Origin: G963676095 sp963676095
GTDB taxonomy: Bacteria > Bacteroidota > Bacteroidia > Bacteroidales > Prolixibacteraceae
Direction: 5' to 3'
Assembly: GCA_963676095.1 (NCBI GenBank)
Contig: OY781040.1
Location: 6,386,001 to 6,450,000, forward strand
Length of the DNA stretch: 64,000 nt
Notes under the pieces: generated by a model
The model's input: the letters and a program-made list of their open reading frames with translations, nothing else
What the model was told of the DNA's origin: nothing
Databases searched by the model: none
Shown: positions 25,934 to 35,800 of the stretch, in pieces
Layout: each line of letters begins with the position of its first letter
Numbering within the stretch: position 1 is the stretch's first letter
Translations under genes and position numbers: made by a program

Positions 25934-26323
25934 ATGATTGATATTGAAATCAATTTGACAGGAAAGAACATATTGGTAGTCGAAGATAATGAAACAAGTG
26001 TATTTTATTATACGGCTGCTCTGAAAAAAACCAATGCAACAACAATCTGGGCAAAGAATGGCCGGGAGGCAATCGACTTTTTTAAGAATAATGGAAACCA
26101 TATCGATTTGGTGTTGATGGATCTGAATATGCCGGAGATGGACGGTTTTGAAGCAACCAGACAGATAAAGATGCTTAATCCTGCAGTTCCGATTATTGTG
26201 CAAAGCGCATTCATTTTGTCCGATGAAGAAACAAAAAGTTACGAAGCTGGTTGTGATGAATTTTTGGTCAAGCCAGTCCGCCTGAGTGTGTTGCTTGAAG
26301 TCGTCAGTAAATATTTATCTTAG
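25934..26323 (+). CDS. Single-domain response regulator
   Basis: A 129-residue receiver: ILVVEDNETSVFYYTAAL, Asp63 in LVLMDLNMPEMDGFEATRQI, and Lys in FLVKPVR. The Thr/Ser switch position reads IIVQSAF. Its similarity in style to hybrid-kinase receivers suggests it is a phosphorelay partner of the hybrid upstream, 28 nt away. The last 9 nt overlap the end of the convergent ATP-grasp gene. Confidence 0.9.
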   Translation: MIDIEINLTGKNILVVEDNETSVFYYTAALKKTNATTIWAKNGREAIDFFKNNGNHIDLVLMDLNMPEMDGFEATRQIKMLNPAVPIIVQSAFILSDEETKSYEAGCDEFLVKPVRLSVLLEVVSKYLS

Positions 26324-27508
26324 AAGGAGATAGGCCCCAAACCTGCTATTGCCGGAAGGATCCGTCAGAGAAAGAAAACCTTTAAAAATCCGGTTGTCCG
26401 AAATGATGAGAGGAAATAGTTTTGTCTGTTCCCCCGCGAATTTATGATAAGAATAGGCCGGATGATAATAGGTCATGAAGCAGCCTTTCGATTCAGGATG
26501 AATTAGTTTTTCTGCGAACATACTTAAAAGGCCCATATTGTAACGGGGATTTATTTCTATGCACGGGTGGATTTTTTTTCTGTTGTTTTCTTCATAAATC
26601 ATGGCGTCGATGCCTGCAAAACCGGAATAATTATTGAAAATTCCTGATAATTCAAGCTCTTCGCCCAACTTTTTTCCTGTGTCATTTATTTCCGGCATAT
26701 CGTAAAAGCCAGGCATACCTGGTTTCGGGTTTAGGTAGTGCCCTTCGTAACGGCCTTCCGGCGAGGCCATAAAAAAGCTCGTCCCCAGATAATGTGTTTT
26801 ATGGGTTTCATCAATTCTGAACTGGAACGAAAGGTCTGCCTTTTTTTCATACCTGCGTTCGACTATAAAATAGTCCTGCTGTTTCAATGTCGATTTAATC
26901 CATCTGATTAATCGTGTGTCTGCCTTTCCGGGACCAGCCATCCTGATCCCCCTTCCACTTGAACTGAGTGGAGCTTTTATCACAATATTTTTCCATTTTT
27001 TCAGGAGAAGGTCCAGCTCATTTTCAGACCTGGCGATAACCGGTAAACCGGCTAACTCCGGATATATTTCAGTCCGGTTTTTCATAAGAAATTCCTTCAG
27101 AAAAGAGATTGACGTTTTTCTTTCATATAACAGCCGCATTTCGTGTGTCCACCGGAAACTGTTTCCAGGTAATAACCTTTGATAAAGACAGGCTTCGGCA
27201 GGACTTTGCCCCCACGGAGCGGGGGAATAACAGGGGCCTGGTATTTTTTTTGCGCGGGCGGTAAATCTTTGGGGACTTGAGAAAGCAGGGATGGGAATGC
27301 CGCAGTTATTTAATTTTTCCAGGAAAAAGCATGTTGGCTGTTTTTCTGTAATGACGATGTCCTCCGGATTTGCAAAGAAAAGCATAAGTGGCGAAAGCTC
27401 ATTTTCCAGTTCCTGAAGCAGGGCCGGCGCCATGTAGTAAGGCGATCCGTTGGCTATAGCCATTTCGCAGGTCGGATTGAAATGAAATACCTGTATCTGT
27501 TCTTTCAA
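26315..27508 (-). CDS. ATP-grasp-like protein of unknown function
   Basis: A 397-residue protein without signal peptide. The middle part resembles an ATP-grasp enzyme: NIVIKAPLSSSGRGIRMAG looks like the ATP lid and phosphate loop, and FAGIDAMIYEENNRKKIHPCIEINPRYNMG fits the C-terminal metal-binding Glu/Asn block. The N-terminus (VFHFNPTCEMAIANGSPYY) is a recognisable conserved start seen in Bacteroidota proteins, but I know no function for it. ATP-grasp enzymes join a carboxylate to an amine or thiol. It is divergent from fkp and overlaps the lone receiver gene at its 3' end. Confidence 0.6.
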   Translation of the reverse strand: MKEQIQVFHFNPTCEMAIANGSPYYMAPALLQELENELSPLMLFFANPEDIVITEKQPTCFFLEKLNNCGIPIPAFSSPQRFTARAKKIPGPCYSPAPWGQSPAEACLYQRLLPGNSFRWTHEMRLLYERKTSISFLKEFLMKNRTEIYPELAGLPVIARSENELDLLLKKWKNIVIKAPLSSSGRGIRMAGPGKADTRLIRWIKSTLKQQDYFIVERRYEKKADLSFQFRIDETHKTHYLGTSFFMASPEGRYEGHYLNPKPGMPGFYDMPEINDTGKKLGEELELSGIFNNYSGFAGIDAMIYEENNRKKIHPCIEINPRYNMGLLSMFAEKLIHPESKGCFMTYYHPAYSYHKFAGEQTKLFPLIISDNRIFKGFLSLTDPSGNSRFGAYLLLR

Positions 27509-27723
27509 TTTTTTTGCTGCAAAAATACGATTAAGAGGGGAAAGTGATGAGAAAAAATAATACCGGAGTGATTTTATGCAATGATTAGGCTGTCTGATTT
27601 TATCTGTGTAATCATTATTGTTACCCGGTTATAAATAAGAATCTTCCGGTCTTAAAAAGCATTTTGACAAGGAAAAGCCTTATTAATCGGGCGAATCATG
27701 CCCCTGGATTTTTAATCTTTTTT

Positions 27724-27731
27724 TATATTTG
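27724..27731 (+). promoter_or_regulatory. Candidate -7 element for fkp
   Basis: TATATTTG matches TAnnTTTG exactly and ends 31 nt before the fkp ATG, inside the 254-nt divergent interval. No TTTG -33 box is seen at the right spacing. Confidence 0.4.
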
Positions 27732-27762
27732 AGCACGGTTACGAAACAGAAAAAATAAACAC

Positions 27763-30630
27763 ATGCAATACCTGCTTTCCATTCCAAAATCTTTAATTGA
27801 AACCTTTCATGAGTTAACGGGAAAAGACGCTTCCGACTGGATTGTTGATTCTGATCCGGGTGAGGCGCGGGTCGGATCGGGTGGAGGTACTACCTGGATG
27901 CTCTACCGGACATGGCAGCAAAAGTCCCCGGAGATACCTTTCGAATCGTGGTTGTCAAGGGAAAAACGGATGATCCTTCATGCAGGGGGGCAAAGCCGCA
28001 GGTTACCGGCCTATGCTCCCTCAGGGAAGATACTGACCCCTGTTCCTGTATTTCGCTGGCAGCGGGGACAACGGCTTGATCAGACATTGCTGGATATGCA
28101 GGTTCCCTTGTACCGGAAAATATTAAACCAGGCCCCATCAGGAGTACATACCCTGGTGGCGAGCGGCGATGTCCTGATTACTGCCGGGGATGAGATAAAA
28201 CCTTTGCCGGAAGCCGATGTGATCTGTTTCGGGCTTTGGATCAGCCCGGAACAATCGACCAACCATGGTGTATTTTTTTGCGACCGGCAGCATCCGTCAA
28301 CACTTGAATTTATGCTCCAGAAACCTTCTGTTGAGCAGATCAGGGAACTTGCGCCGGATTATTATTTCATGATGGATATTGGTATCTGGCTGCTGAGCGA
28401 TCGTGCCGTGAACCTTTTGCAGGAACGGTGCGGCTGGGTACCAGGTTCGCAACAGTTTAAAAATACCTATCCTGAAAATTATGACCTCTACAGTACGTTC
28501 GGGCCTTCCATGGGGGTGAATCCTGTTCTTGAAGATGCCGGTATCAAGGAGCTTACTGTGAAGATCGTGTCTCTTGAAGGCGGGGCCTTTTATCATTTTG
28601 GTACGGGAAACGACATGTTACAGTCGATGCTTCAGATCCAAAACAGGGTACTGGACCAGCGCGCCATTTGGAGCCGCAACGTGAAACCGCACCCATCGAT
28701 TTTTGTTCAGAATGCCGCTACCTTAGTCTCTTTTAGGGAAAATAACCGCCAGATATGGATCGAGAATTCCTGCATCCCGGGAACATGGACGCTACATAAT
28801 TGCCATATTCTGACAGGCATTCCTGAAAATAACTGGAATATTGATCTTCCGGAAGGGATATGCCTGGACGTGGTCCCCGTATCCGGTAAACTTTGCCTGC
28901 GGCCCTACGGGTTTACAGATACATTCAGCGGTTTGACAGATAAGCTGTCTACCCTATGGATGGGACAGCCCCTTGTCCGTTGGATGGAGCAGCGGGGAAT
29001 GAGCCTGACTGATGCCGGAATGGAAGGTTTTGACATTCAAAAAGCTCCTGTTTTTCCTCTTTTGGATAAGGATGACGACCTGGGACAATGGATCCGTGAT
29101 ATGGTACTGTTGCCAAAAGATCCGGTTTCTTTCCGTGATAAATATTTATCGGCAGTACGGTTGTCGGCAGAACAGATCAGCAGCAGGGCCGATTTAATTG
29201 CACTTGAAAAGCAGCGAAAAGAATTCAGGTATAACTCATTTGAAAAATTGGCTGCAAATTACAGGAAAAGTGTATTCTACCAGCTGGACCTCGATCATAC
29301 GGCGGGAGAATGGGCCCAAACAGGGCTTGAACTTCCTGAATCGCTTTGTCCGGACGAAAGTCCGCTCCTGAAAATGCATAACCTGATGTTCAGGGACCGT
29401 GTGCTTCATTACCTGGGAAAAGAAGGAGGAAAAGACGAAAGCCGGGCTTTTGGTGTATTGCGGGAAGCCATTCTGGACAGATACCGTTCAAACAAGGTTC
29501 TTCCCCGGAGAAATGTGTTGAGCGACCAGATTGTCTGGGGCAGGAGCCCGGCGCGGCTCGATCTGGCCGGAGGGTGGACAGATACGCCTCCTTATTGCAT
29601 GATTGAAGGAGGAAGGGTTGTGAACGTGGCGGTCGAGTTAAACGGACAGCCTCCCTTACAGGTATTTATCCGGCCTTCCGAAAAATACTCGGTCATTTTA
29701 CGTTCGATCGACCTTGGTGAACGGGAAGAGATAAAAACTTATGAAGAGCTTACGGCAATCAGCAGAGTTGGTTCTGCTTTCGCCATTCCCCGGGCTGCCC
29801 TAATGCTGGCAGGCTTTTGTCCGGAATACGGACAGGTGCAGTATCCTTCGCTTGAACAGCAGTTAAAGGATTTTGGCGGTGGCATGGAGATATCCCTGCT
29901 GTCTGCAATACCTAAAGGTTCCGGTTTGGGAACGAGTTCTATCCTGGCTGCTACGATCCTGGGGACCCTTTCTTCATTTGCATCCCTGAACTGGGATAAA
30001 ACAGAAATAGGTGACAGGACGCTCGCGCTCGAACAATTGTTGACCACAGGGGGGGGATGGCAGGATCAGTTCGGGGGACTTCTTCCGGGACTTAAATATC
30101 TTGAAACCAATGCCGGGATAAGCCAGGTGCCTGTGGCCCGCTGGATGCCCGATTACCTGTTTGCCAACGCTGAAACGATGGGGTCCATGTTACTGTATTA
30201 TACCGGTATTACCAGGGTCGCCAAGAATATCCTGGCCGAAATTGTCAGGGGAATGTTCCTGAATTCACAGAAACATCTCGATATCCTCCGGGAAATGAAA
30301 GGGCACGCCCACAACACGTTCGACGCAATTCAGGGGAACAATTACCAGGCGCTTGCCGAAAAAATCCGTTATTCCTGGATGCTTAACTGCCGGTTGGATG
30401 AAGGAACAAACCCTCAGCCAGTCGATGCCATTATCCGTCGTTTCGAAGATTATGCCGCAGCCTGGAAACTTCTGGGTGCAGGTGGCGGAGGTTATTTACT
30501 GATCCTGGCTAAAGATCCTGAAGCAGCGTCAAGGATACGTGCCGTTCTCCAGTCTGATCCGCCGAACGACCGGGCCAGGTTTGTTGATATGGCCCTTTCC
30601 CGGTACGGGTTCCAGGTAACCAGGTCATGA
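27763..30630 (+). CDS. fkp: Bifunctional L-fucokinase / GDP-L-fucose pyrophosphorylase
   Basis: A 955-residue protein, close to the length of Bacteroides Fkp. The N-terminal half is the fucose-1-phosphate guanylyltransferase (LHAGGQSRRLPAYAPSGK about residue 72, and DIGIWLLSDRAV). The C-terminal part is a GHMP kinase: PARLDLAGGWTDTPPY (about 595), IPKGSGLGTSSILAAT (about 716) and LLGAGGGGYLLIL (about 904). The enzyme turns free L-fucose into fucose-1-phosphate and then GDP-fucose for capsule and glycoprotein fucosylation. It stands alone, upstream of polysaccharide locus 1, but need not belong to it. Confidence 0.95.
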   Translation: MQYLLSIPKSLIETFHELTGKDASDWIVDSDPGEARVGSGGGTTWMLYRTWQQKSPEIPFESWLSREKRMILHAGGQSRRLPAYAPSGKILTPVPVFRWQRGQRLDQTLLDMQVPLYRKILNQAPSGVHTLVASGDVLITAGDEIKPLPEADVICFGLWISPEQSTNHGVFFCDRQHPSTLEFMLQKPSVEQIRELAPDYYFMMDIGIWLLSDRAVNLLQERCGWVPGSQQFKNTYPENYDLYSTFGPSMGVNPVLEDAGIKELTVKIVSLEGGAFYHFGTGNDMLQSMLQIQNRVLDQRAIWSRNVKPHPSIFVQNAATLVSFRENNRQIWIENSCIPGTWTLHNCHILTGIPENNWNIDLPEGICLDVVPVSGKLCLRPYGFTDTFSGLTDKLSTLWMGQPLVRWMEQRGMSLTDAGMEGFDIQKAPVFPLLDKDDDLGQWIRDMVLLPKDPVSFRDKYLSAVRLSAEQISSRADLIALEKQRKEFRYNSFEKLAANYRKSVFYQLDLDHTAGEWAQTGLELPESLCPDESPLLKMHNLMFRDRVLHYLGKEGGKDESRAFGVLREAILDRYRSNKVLPRRNVLSDQIVWGRSPARLDLAGGWTDTPPYCMIEGGRVVNVAVELNGQPPLQVFIRPSEKYSVILRSIDLGEREEIKTYEELTAISRVGSAFAIPRAALMLAGFCPEYGQVQYPSLEQQLKDFGGGMEISLLSAIPKGSGLGTSSILAATILGTLSSFASLNWDKTEIGDRTLALEQLLTTGGGWQDQFGGLLPGLKYLETNAGISQVPVARWMPDYLFANAETMGSMLLYYTGITRVAKNILAEIVRGMFLNSQKHLDILREMKGHAHNTFDAIQGNNYQALAEKIRYSWMLNCRLDEGTNPQPVDAIIRRFEDYAAAWKLLGAGGGGYLLILAKDPEAASRIRAVLQSDPPNDRARFVDMALSRYGFQVTRS

Positions 30631-30714
30631 TATTTTAAACAGGCAGCAGATCTGTCGTTTTTGGCCGGGGCAGACGACTGAAATTGCTGAATTGCATCAG
30701 AAAATTAGTGAGAA

Positions 30715-31263
30715 GTGAAATCGGTTGATGAACAGGCTTTTGAATTGTTGTTTCGTGAATACTATTCGCGTTTGTGTTGCTTCGCGAACAGGTTTATTTC
30801 GAATATGCCTGAATCTGAAGAGATCGTCCAGGAAGTATTTCTGAAAATATGGAAAAGAAGAGATGAATTACGACTGGATAGTAATCTCTCGTCTTATCTT
30901 TTTAAATCGGTGCAAAACCTGTGTTTAAATTTTATTGAACATAGAAAAATTGAGGATAATTATTATGAGGTAATTGAGCTTTTATATAAGAATAACGATG
31001 TGGACTTTAATGTATATGAATCTGTATTATTTAATGAACTTCAGCAAAATATTGATAAAGCAGTCGATTCCTTACCCGACGAGTGCCGGAAAATTTTCCG
31101 GATGAGCAGGCAGGAAGGGATGAAATATTCCGAAATTGCGGAAAAGCTGAATATTTCGGTTAAAACTGTTGAAACACAGATTAGCCGGGCGCTTGCAAAA
31201 CTTAAGTTCGAACTGAAAGATTTCCTGACAGCTCTCATAATAAGCCTTCTATTAAACAGGTAG
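30715..31263 (+). CDS. ECF RNA polymerase sigma factor (locus 1)
   Basis: A 182-residue sigma-70 family protein, GTG start. Region 2 reads FELLFREYYSRLCCFANRFISNMPESEEIVQEVFLKIWKRRDEL in parts; region 4 reads LPDECRKIFRMSRQEGMKYSEIAEKLNISVKTVETQISRALAKLK. The C-terminal end LTALIISLLLNR is strongly hydrophobic. In Bacteroidota such factors work with a FecR anti-sigma and a SusC receptor bearing an STN domain, both encoded downstream. Unlike locus 2, here the sigma gene is separated from fecR by ~500 nt of repeat DNA. Confidence 0.93.
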   Translation: MKSVDEQAFELLFREYYSRLCCFANRFISNMPESEEIVQEVFLKIWKRRDELRLDSNLSSYLFKSVQNLCLNFIEHRKIEDNYYEVIELLYKNNDVDFNVYESVLFNELQQNIDKAVDSLPDECRKIFRMSRQEGMKYSEIAEKLNISVKTVETQISRALAKLKFELKDFLTALIISLLLNR

Positions 31264-31770
31264 TGCCTGGGTTCCACCCCAACAGCGCAGCGCCGAACAT
31301 TCAGACTTTCAACCATTCAACCATCGATTGTTTGAGGCTGCGCCGTTTGAGCGTTTGATACTTCGTAGTTTCTAAACAGAACGCACAAAGCCCTGAAGGA
31401 TGGTTCTCTGATATTTGTTTTTCTGGTTTCTGTGGTTTCTGTTGTTACTATTGTTGGTCGGTTCCCGTTCCCGGCATCTTCTCCCGATTCTTTCATTCAA
31501 TCATTCTTTCATTCACCAACTCACGAATTCACCACCTTGCCAGTTCACCAATCCACCAGTTCAGCATGCGCTCTTTCCAAACAGCGAAGCGTCAAACAAT
31601 CAAACCATTCAAACATTTATTTTTTTAGTCTGTGTTCATCTGTGTTATCTGTGGTGAACCTTCAGCCATTCTATCTTTTTTTTAAAAATTTAGGTGTACC
31701 TGTCAGGGTAGTTTTAGTTTTACCTGTATTAACATCAACATGCAGAAATTTGATTAAATGATTTTTTCGA
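31264..31770. other. 507-nt interval between the ECF sigma and fecR genes of locus 1
   Basis: Filled mostly by mosaic repeat copy B (31281-31666). The plus-strand frames in it (ending CVHLCYLW) share their ending with the frames in copy A and are not real genes. The fecR promoter, if it has its own, must be in the last 100 nt. Confidence 0.7.
31281..31666 (-). repeat. Mosaic interspersed repeat, copy B (inverted relative to copy A)
   Basis: Read on the minus strand it gives CACCACAGATAACACAGATG, TTTGATTGTTTGACGCTTCG, GAACTGGTGGATTGGTG, GGGAACCGA, AACAACAGAAACCA, ACGAAGTATCAAAC and GGCGCAGCCTCAAACAAT, largely in the same order as copy A at 8199-8502. Divergence and insertions between phrases are extensive, so the two copies are old or assembled from modules. 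Confidence 0.8.
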
Positions 31771-32787
31771 ATGAAACGAGTAGAAAAAACAGATGGGGAT
31801 CGAAATGTGACTCTGGAGATTGACGAAGGGCTTCTTGTCCGTTTTTTAAAGAAGGAGACTACCCGGGAAGAGAACAAGGCGGTTTACGGGTGGGCTTCAC
31901 GATCCGAGAAAAACAAAACGAAGCTCCGTACACTCCATGAAACCTACCATATGAGTATGGACGACGGTGAAACGGTCGATACAGAAGGGGCCTGGGAAAA
32001 GGTATCATACCGGTTGCCTGGGCGGGAAAGTGAAAATATTAACAGCAGTATTTTATATTGGAAGGTTGCGGCCTGTATCGCTGTTCTCCTGGTCATAGGA
32101 TCGGGAAGCCTGTGGGTGCACAAATATTTTATTGCACCACCGGTAGCGGCAATGATCAGGGTGGAGGCCCCTCCGGGAGAAAAATCGAAAGTAGTGTTGC
32201 CCGACGGGACCCTCGTTTGGCTGAATTCCCTGACAATTTTGCATTATGATGCTGTTCATCCCAGAAGGGCTGTCCTTGACGGGGAAGCTTATTTCGAGGT
32301 TGTAAAAGACCCGGAGCACCCATTCGAAGTATCCACGGCTTCCGGATTGAAAGTAATTGTGCTCGGAACAAAGTTTAACCTGCGAAGTTTCTCAAATGAA
32401 CGGTATGTTGAAGCGACCCTTGAAGAGGGCATAATTACTGTTACCGGGATCCACAGTGAAAAACCGGTAACGCTGCGGCCCGGGCAACAGGCCAGTTACG
32501 ATACAGCCAGCAAGAGCCTTAAAGTACGGAACGTATCTGCCGAAGCTTGTTCTATCTGGAAAAATAACGAACTAAGATTCCGTGATGTATCATTCCGCGA
32601 ACTGGTTCCGTTAATCGAGCGCTGGTACGGAGTTAAAATTACCCTTGGACCAGGAATAGGCAAGGAGGATCGTTTTACGATGACGATCAAAACGGAAAGC
32701 CTTCGCGAGCTGTTGAAAATGATGCAATTAACTTCAAACTTTAGTTATGGAATAAACGGGGAAAAAGTGACTATTTATGCCAGGTAA
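31771..32787 (+). CDS. FecR-family anti-sigma factor (locus 1)
   Basis: A 338-residue protein with a cytoplasmic N-terminal sigma-binding part (about 1-95, including LLVRFLKKETTREENKAVYGWASRSEKNK), one membrane helix (VAACIAVLLVIGSGSLWVH, about 96-115), the periplasmic FecR domain (PDGTLVWLNSLTILHYD...GEAYFEV...FNLRSF) and a C-terminal DUF4974-like region (FRELVPLIERWYGVKITLG). It should hold the ECF sigma until the SusC receptor signals through its STN domain. A hairpin (32792-32819) lies between it and susC. Confidence 0.93.
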   Translation: MKRVEKTDGDRNVTLEIDEGLLVRFLKKETTREENKAVYGWASRSEKNKTKLRTLHETYHMSMDDGETVDTEGAWEKVSYRLPGRESENINSSILYWKVAACIAVLLVIGSGSLWVHKYFIAPPVAAMIRVEAPPGEKSKVVLPDGTLVWLNSLTILHYDAVHPRRAVLDGEAYFEVVKDPEHPFEVSTASGLKVIVLGTKFNLRSFSNERYVEATLEEGIITVTGIHSEKPVTLRPGQQASYDTASKSLKVRNVSAEACSIWKNNELRFRDVSFRELVPLIERWYGVKITLGPGIGKEDRFTMTIKTESLRELLKMMQLTSNFSYGINGEKVTIYAR

Positions 32788-32791
32788 AAAA

Positions 32792-32819
32792 GAAGGAAAG
32801 TGCGGGAACACCTTCCTTC
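32792..32819 (+). promoter_or_regulatory. Hairpin between fecR and susC of locus 1
   Basis: GAAGGAAAGTG pairs with CACCTTCCTTC (one mismatch) around a 6-nt loop, 5 nt after the fecR stop. No T tract follows, so it is more likely an mRNA processing or stability structure than a terminator. Confidence 0.45.
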
Positions 32820-32872
32820 AATAATAACAGCATAACTGTCATTATTTTTTAATAATAAAACACTTCAAATTT

Positions 32873-35800
32873 ATGAAAAAAAAACGATTGAACTTTTCCG
32901 GCAGGCGAATACCCTGTCTGAAACAAATTTGTAGAATTATGAAACTGACAACCTTCTTTCTCTTCGTAATGCTTGTCCATGTTTCCGCCGGCGTCTTTTC
33001 TCAGACAAACGGGCGTCTCAGCCTAAAGGCAGATCAGGAATCGATCAGTGAAATACTGAAGCAGATCGAGGATGAGACTAATTACACCTTTATGTATAAC
33101 AGGAATAATATTGATGTGGAGCGAAAAATAAACATCAATTGTCAGGGCGAGAATATCGAAAAAGTGCTTGATATTCTGTTTCAGGGGACTAATGTAAAAT
33201 ACAGGTCTTTTAATAACAATTATGTTCTTTATCTCGAAGAAGACCTTCCAACGGTACTCTCTCAGCAGCCTAAATCGGTAAGCGGGACCGTTAAGGACCA
33301 GGATGGCCAGCCTGTTCCCGGGGTGACCGTAGTAATTAAAGGAACAACCAGGGGCACCATTACCGGCGTAGATGGTAAATATTCCTTTACAGGGCTCCCC
33401 GGCAATGCTGTTCTCGTTTTTTCGTTCGTTGGGATGCAGCAGCAGGAGGTTCCTGTAAACAGTTCAACGGTTAATGTGGTCCTGAAAAATGAAACCATAG
33501 GTCTGGACGAAGTAGTTGCGATTGGTTACGGTACTGCGAAAAAGAGGGACCTGACAGGATCGGTGTCTTCCGTAAAGGGCGAAACACTTGCGCAGATCCC
33601 GGTGGCAAGTACGGCCCAGGCCCTGACCGGACGTCTTGCCGGAGTCCAGATAACCACGGCCGATGGTTCACCGGACGCAGAGATGATTATCCGGGTACGG
33701 GGGGGCGGATCGATTACCGGCGATAATTCGCCGTTGTATATTGTCGATGGGTTTCCCGTTTCGAGTATCAGCGACGTGTCCCCCACCGATATCGAATCGA
33801 TCGATGTACTCAAGGATGCTTCCTCTACAGCTATTTATGGTTCACAGGGGGCGAATGGTGTGGTCATTATCACTACGAAAAGCGCTAAGGGAGGAAAAAC
33901 CCAGGTTTCCTATAACAGCTTTATGCAGTCGAAAACGCTTGCCCAGAAAATGAAGGTAATGGACACCTACGAATATGTAATGACAAATTATGAGCTTGCA
34001 GCACTGGGCGGTGACGATGATATTGAAAGCTTTACAGAACGGTTTGGGGTGTATGACGACCTTGAATTGTATAAGTATATAAAAGGGACCGACTGGCAAA
34101 AGGATATGTTCGGATCGAACGTTATTTCACAGCAGCAGAATATTTCCATTAACGGGGGAAATGAGAAAACGAAGTTTTTATTGAGCGGCACCTATAATAA
34201 AGACGGAGGCCTGATGGAAAACAACGATTACAGACGTTATAACTTCAATTTTAAACTCAATCATAAATTATCGGACAAACTTACTTTTAACCTGAATGCG
34301 AGGGTGTCGGACGTCCTTATTCACGGTAGCGGCACTTCGGGAGGAACTTATAAAGTAAGGACTTCAGATGCGCTGGTAAACGGACCGACAAACGGCTTGT
34401 CTGATTATACGGAAGTCGATCCTACCTTATTAACAGAAGAAGAATATGATGAATGGGTGCGGGCAAACCTGACACTGTCGGAGCAGGCGGCGCAATACTG
34501 GAGACGTCAGTACCGGAAAACCTTTAATTTTACATCGAGTATAGACTGGGAAATTATTAAAGGATTAAAATACCGTTTGGAGGGGGGCTACCAGTATGGT
34601 TTTAATGAGGTACAAAATTACTGGGGGGAATACACATCCCAGGCTTCATATGTTAATGGAGAGCCGTTAATCGACTGGAGAAAGACCAATTTACGGAATG
34701 TACGGGAAGCACAGACCCTTACTTATAACTTCAACATCAACAAAGATCACCAGTTTAACGTGATGGTCGGCCAGGAAACTGTTTCAGATCAGAGCGATGA
34801 CAATTACATCTATGCCACTGGGTATAGCTCAGATCTGTCTGCCGAGAAAATATTTGCCAATATTGCCCTGGCTGATGGAAATATTTCTGTGACAAGCAAT
34901 GAGGATGCCGACGATAACCTGGCCTCTTTCTTTGGCCGTTTGGGGTATAACTATAAGGACAAATACCTGTTATCGGCAACGTTCCGGGCTGACGGATCGT
35001 CAAAATTCCCGAAGAAAAACCACTGGGGGTATTTTCCTTCTGCCGCTCTGGCCTGGCGTTTGACAGAAGAGCCTTTTATGAAACCTTTCAGTAACTGGTT
35101 GTCCAACCTGAAGCTCAGGATAAGTTATGGAGAGGCCGGGAATAACCGTATTGCGGATGCCCTTTATAAAGCCGAATACAGTCTTAGTACGACTAAAGCC
35201 TATGGTGTGGACGACAATCTTAGTTCTTACTATGCTACGGCAAATGAAGAACTGGCAAATCCAAACCTGAAATGGGAAACGACAACAACCCGTAACATTG
35301 GATTGGATTTTGGATTTTTTGACGAGCGTCTGTCCGGAACACTGGAAGTTTACAAAAACACATCGAGCGATTTGCTGATTGAACGGGATATTGTCGCTCC
35401 CGGTTACGAATCGACGATCGAAAATGTAGGCGCCACTTCGAACAAAGGGATGGAACTGACCCTGAACGCATTTCTTATCAATAAAAGGGATTTCTCATTG
35501 TCTGCCAACTTTAATATCAGTTTCAACAGGTCGAATGTCGATAAACTTGCCGAAGGTATAACTGAGCAGAGCTATGCTTCGGGATGGGCCGGAACGGATA
35601 ATAAAGGCTATTATGATTATAAGGTTATGGTCGGAAAGCCTGTCGGCCTGATGTACGGCTGGGTCGTTGACGGGTATTATACAACGGATGATTTTTCAGA
35701 ATATGATGCGGCAAACGAGGAATATGTTTTGAAAGACGGAGTTCCGACCACCGGTTTACTTGGAGGAAGGATCGGTGTCCGTCCGGGAACAATTAAACTT

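Noticed and set aside
31415..31761. Two plus-strand frames within repeat copy B
   Set aside because: Same reason: repeated phrases such as TNSPPCQFTNPPV reflect the DNA repeat, not a protein.
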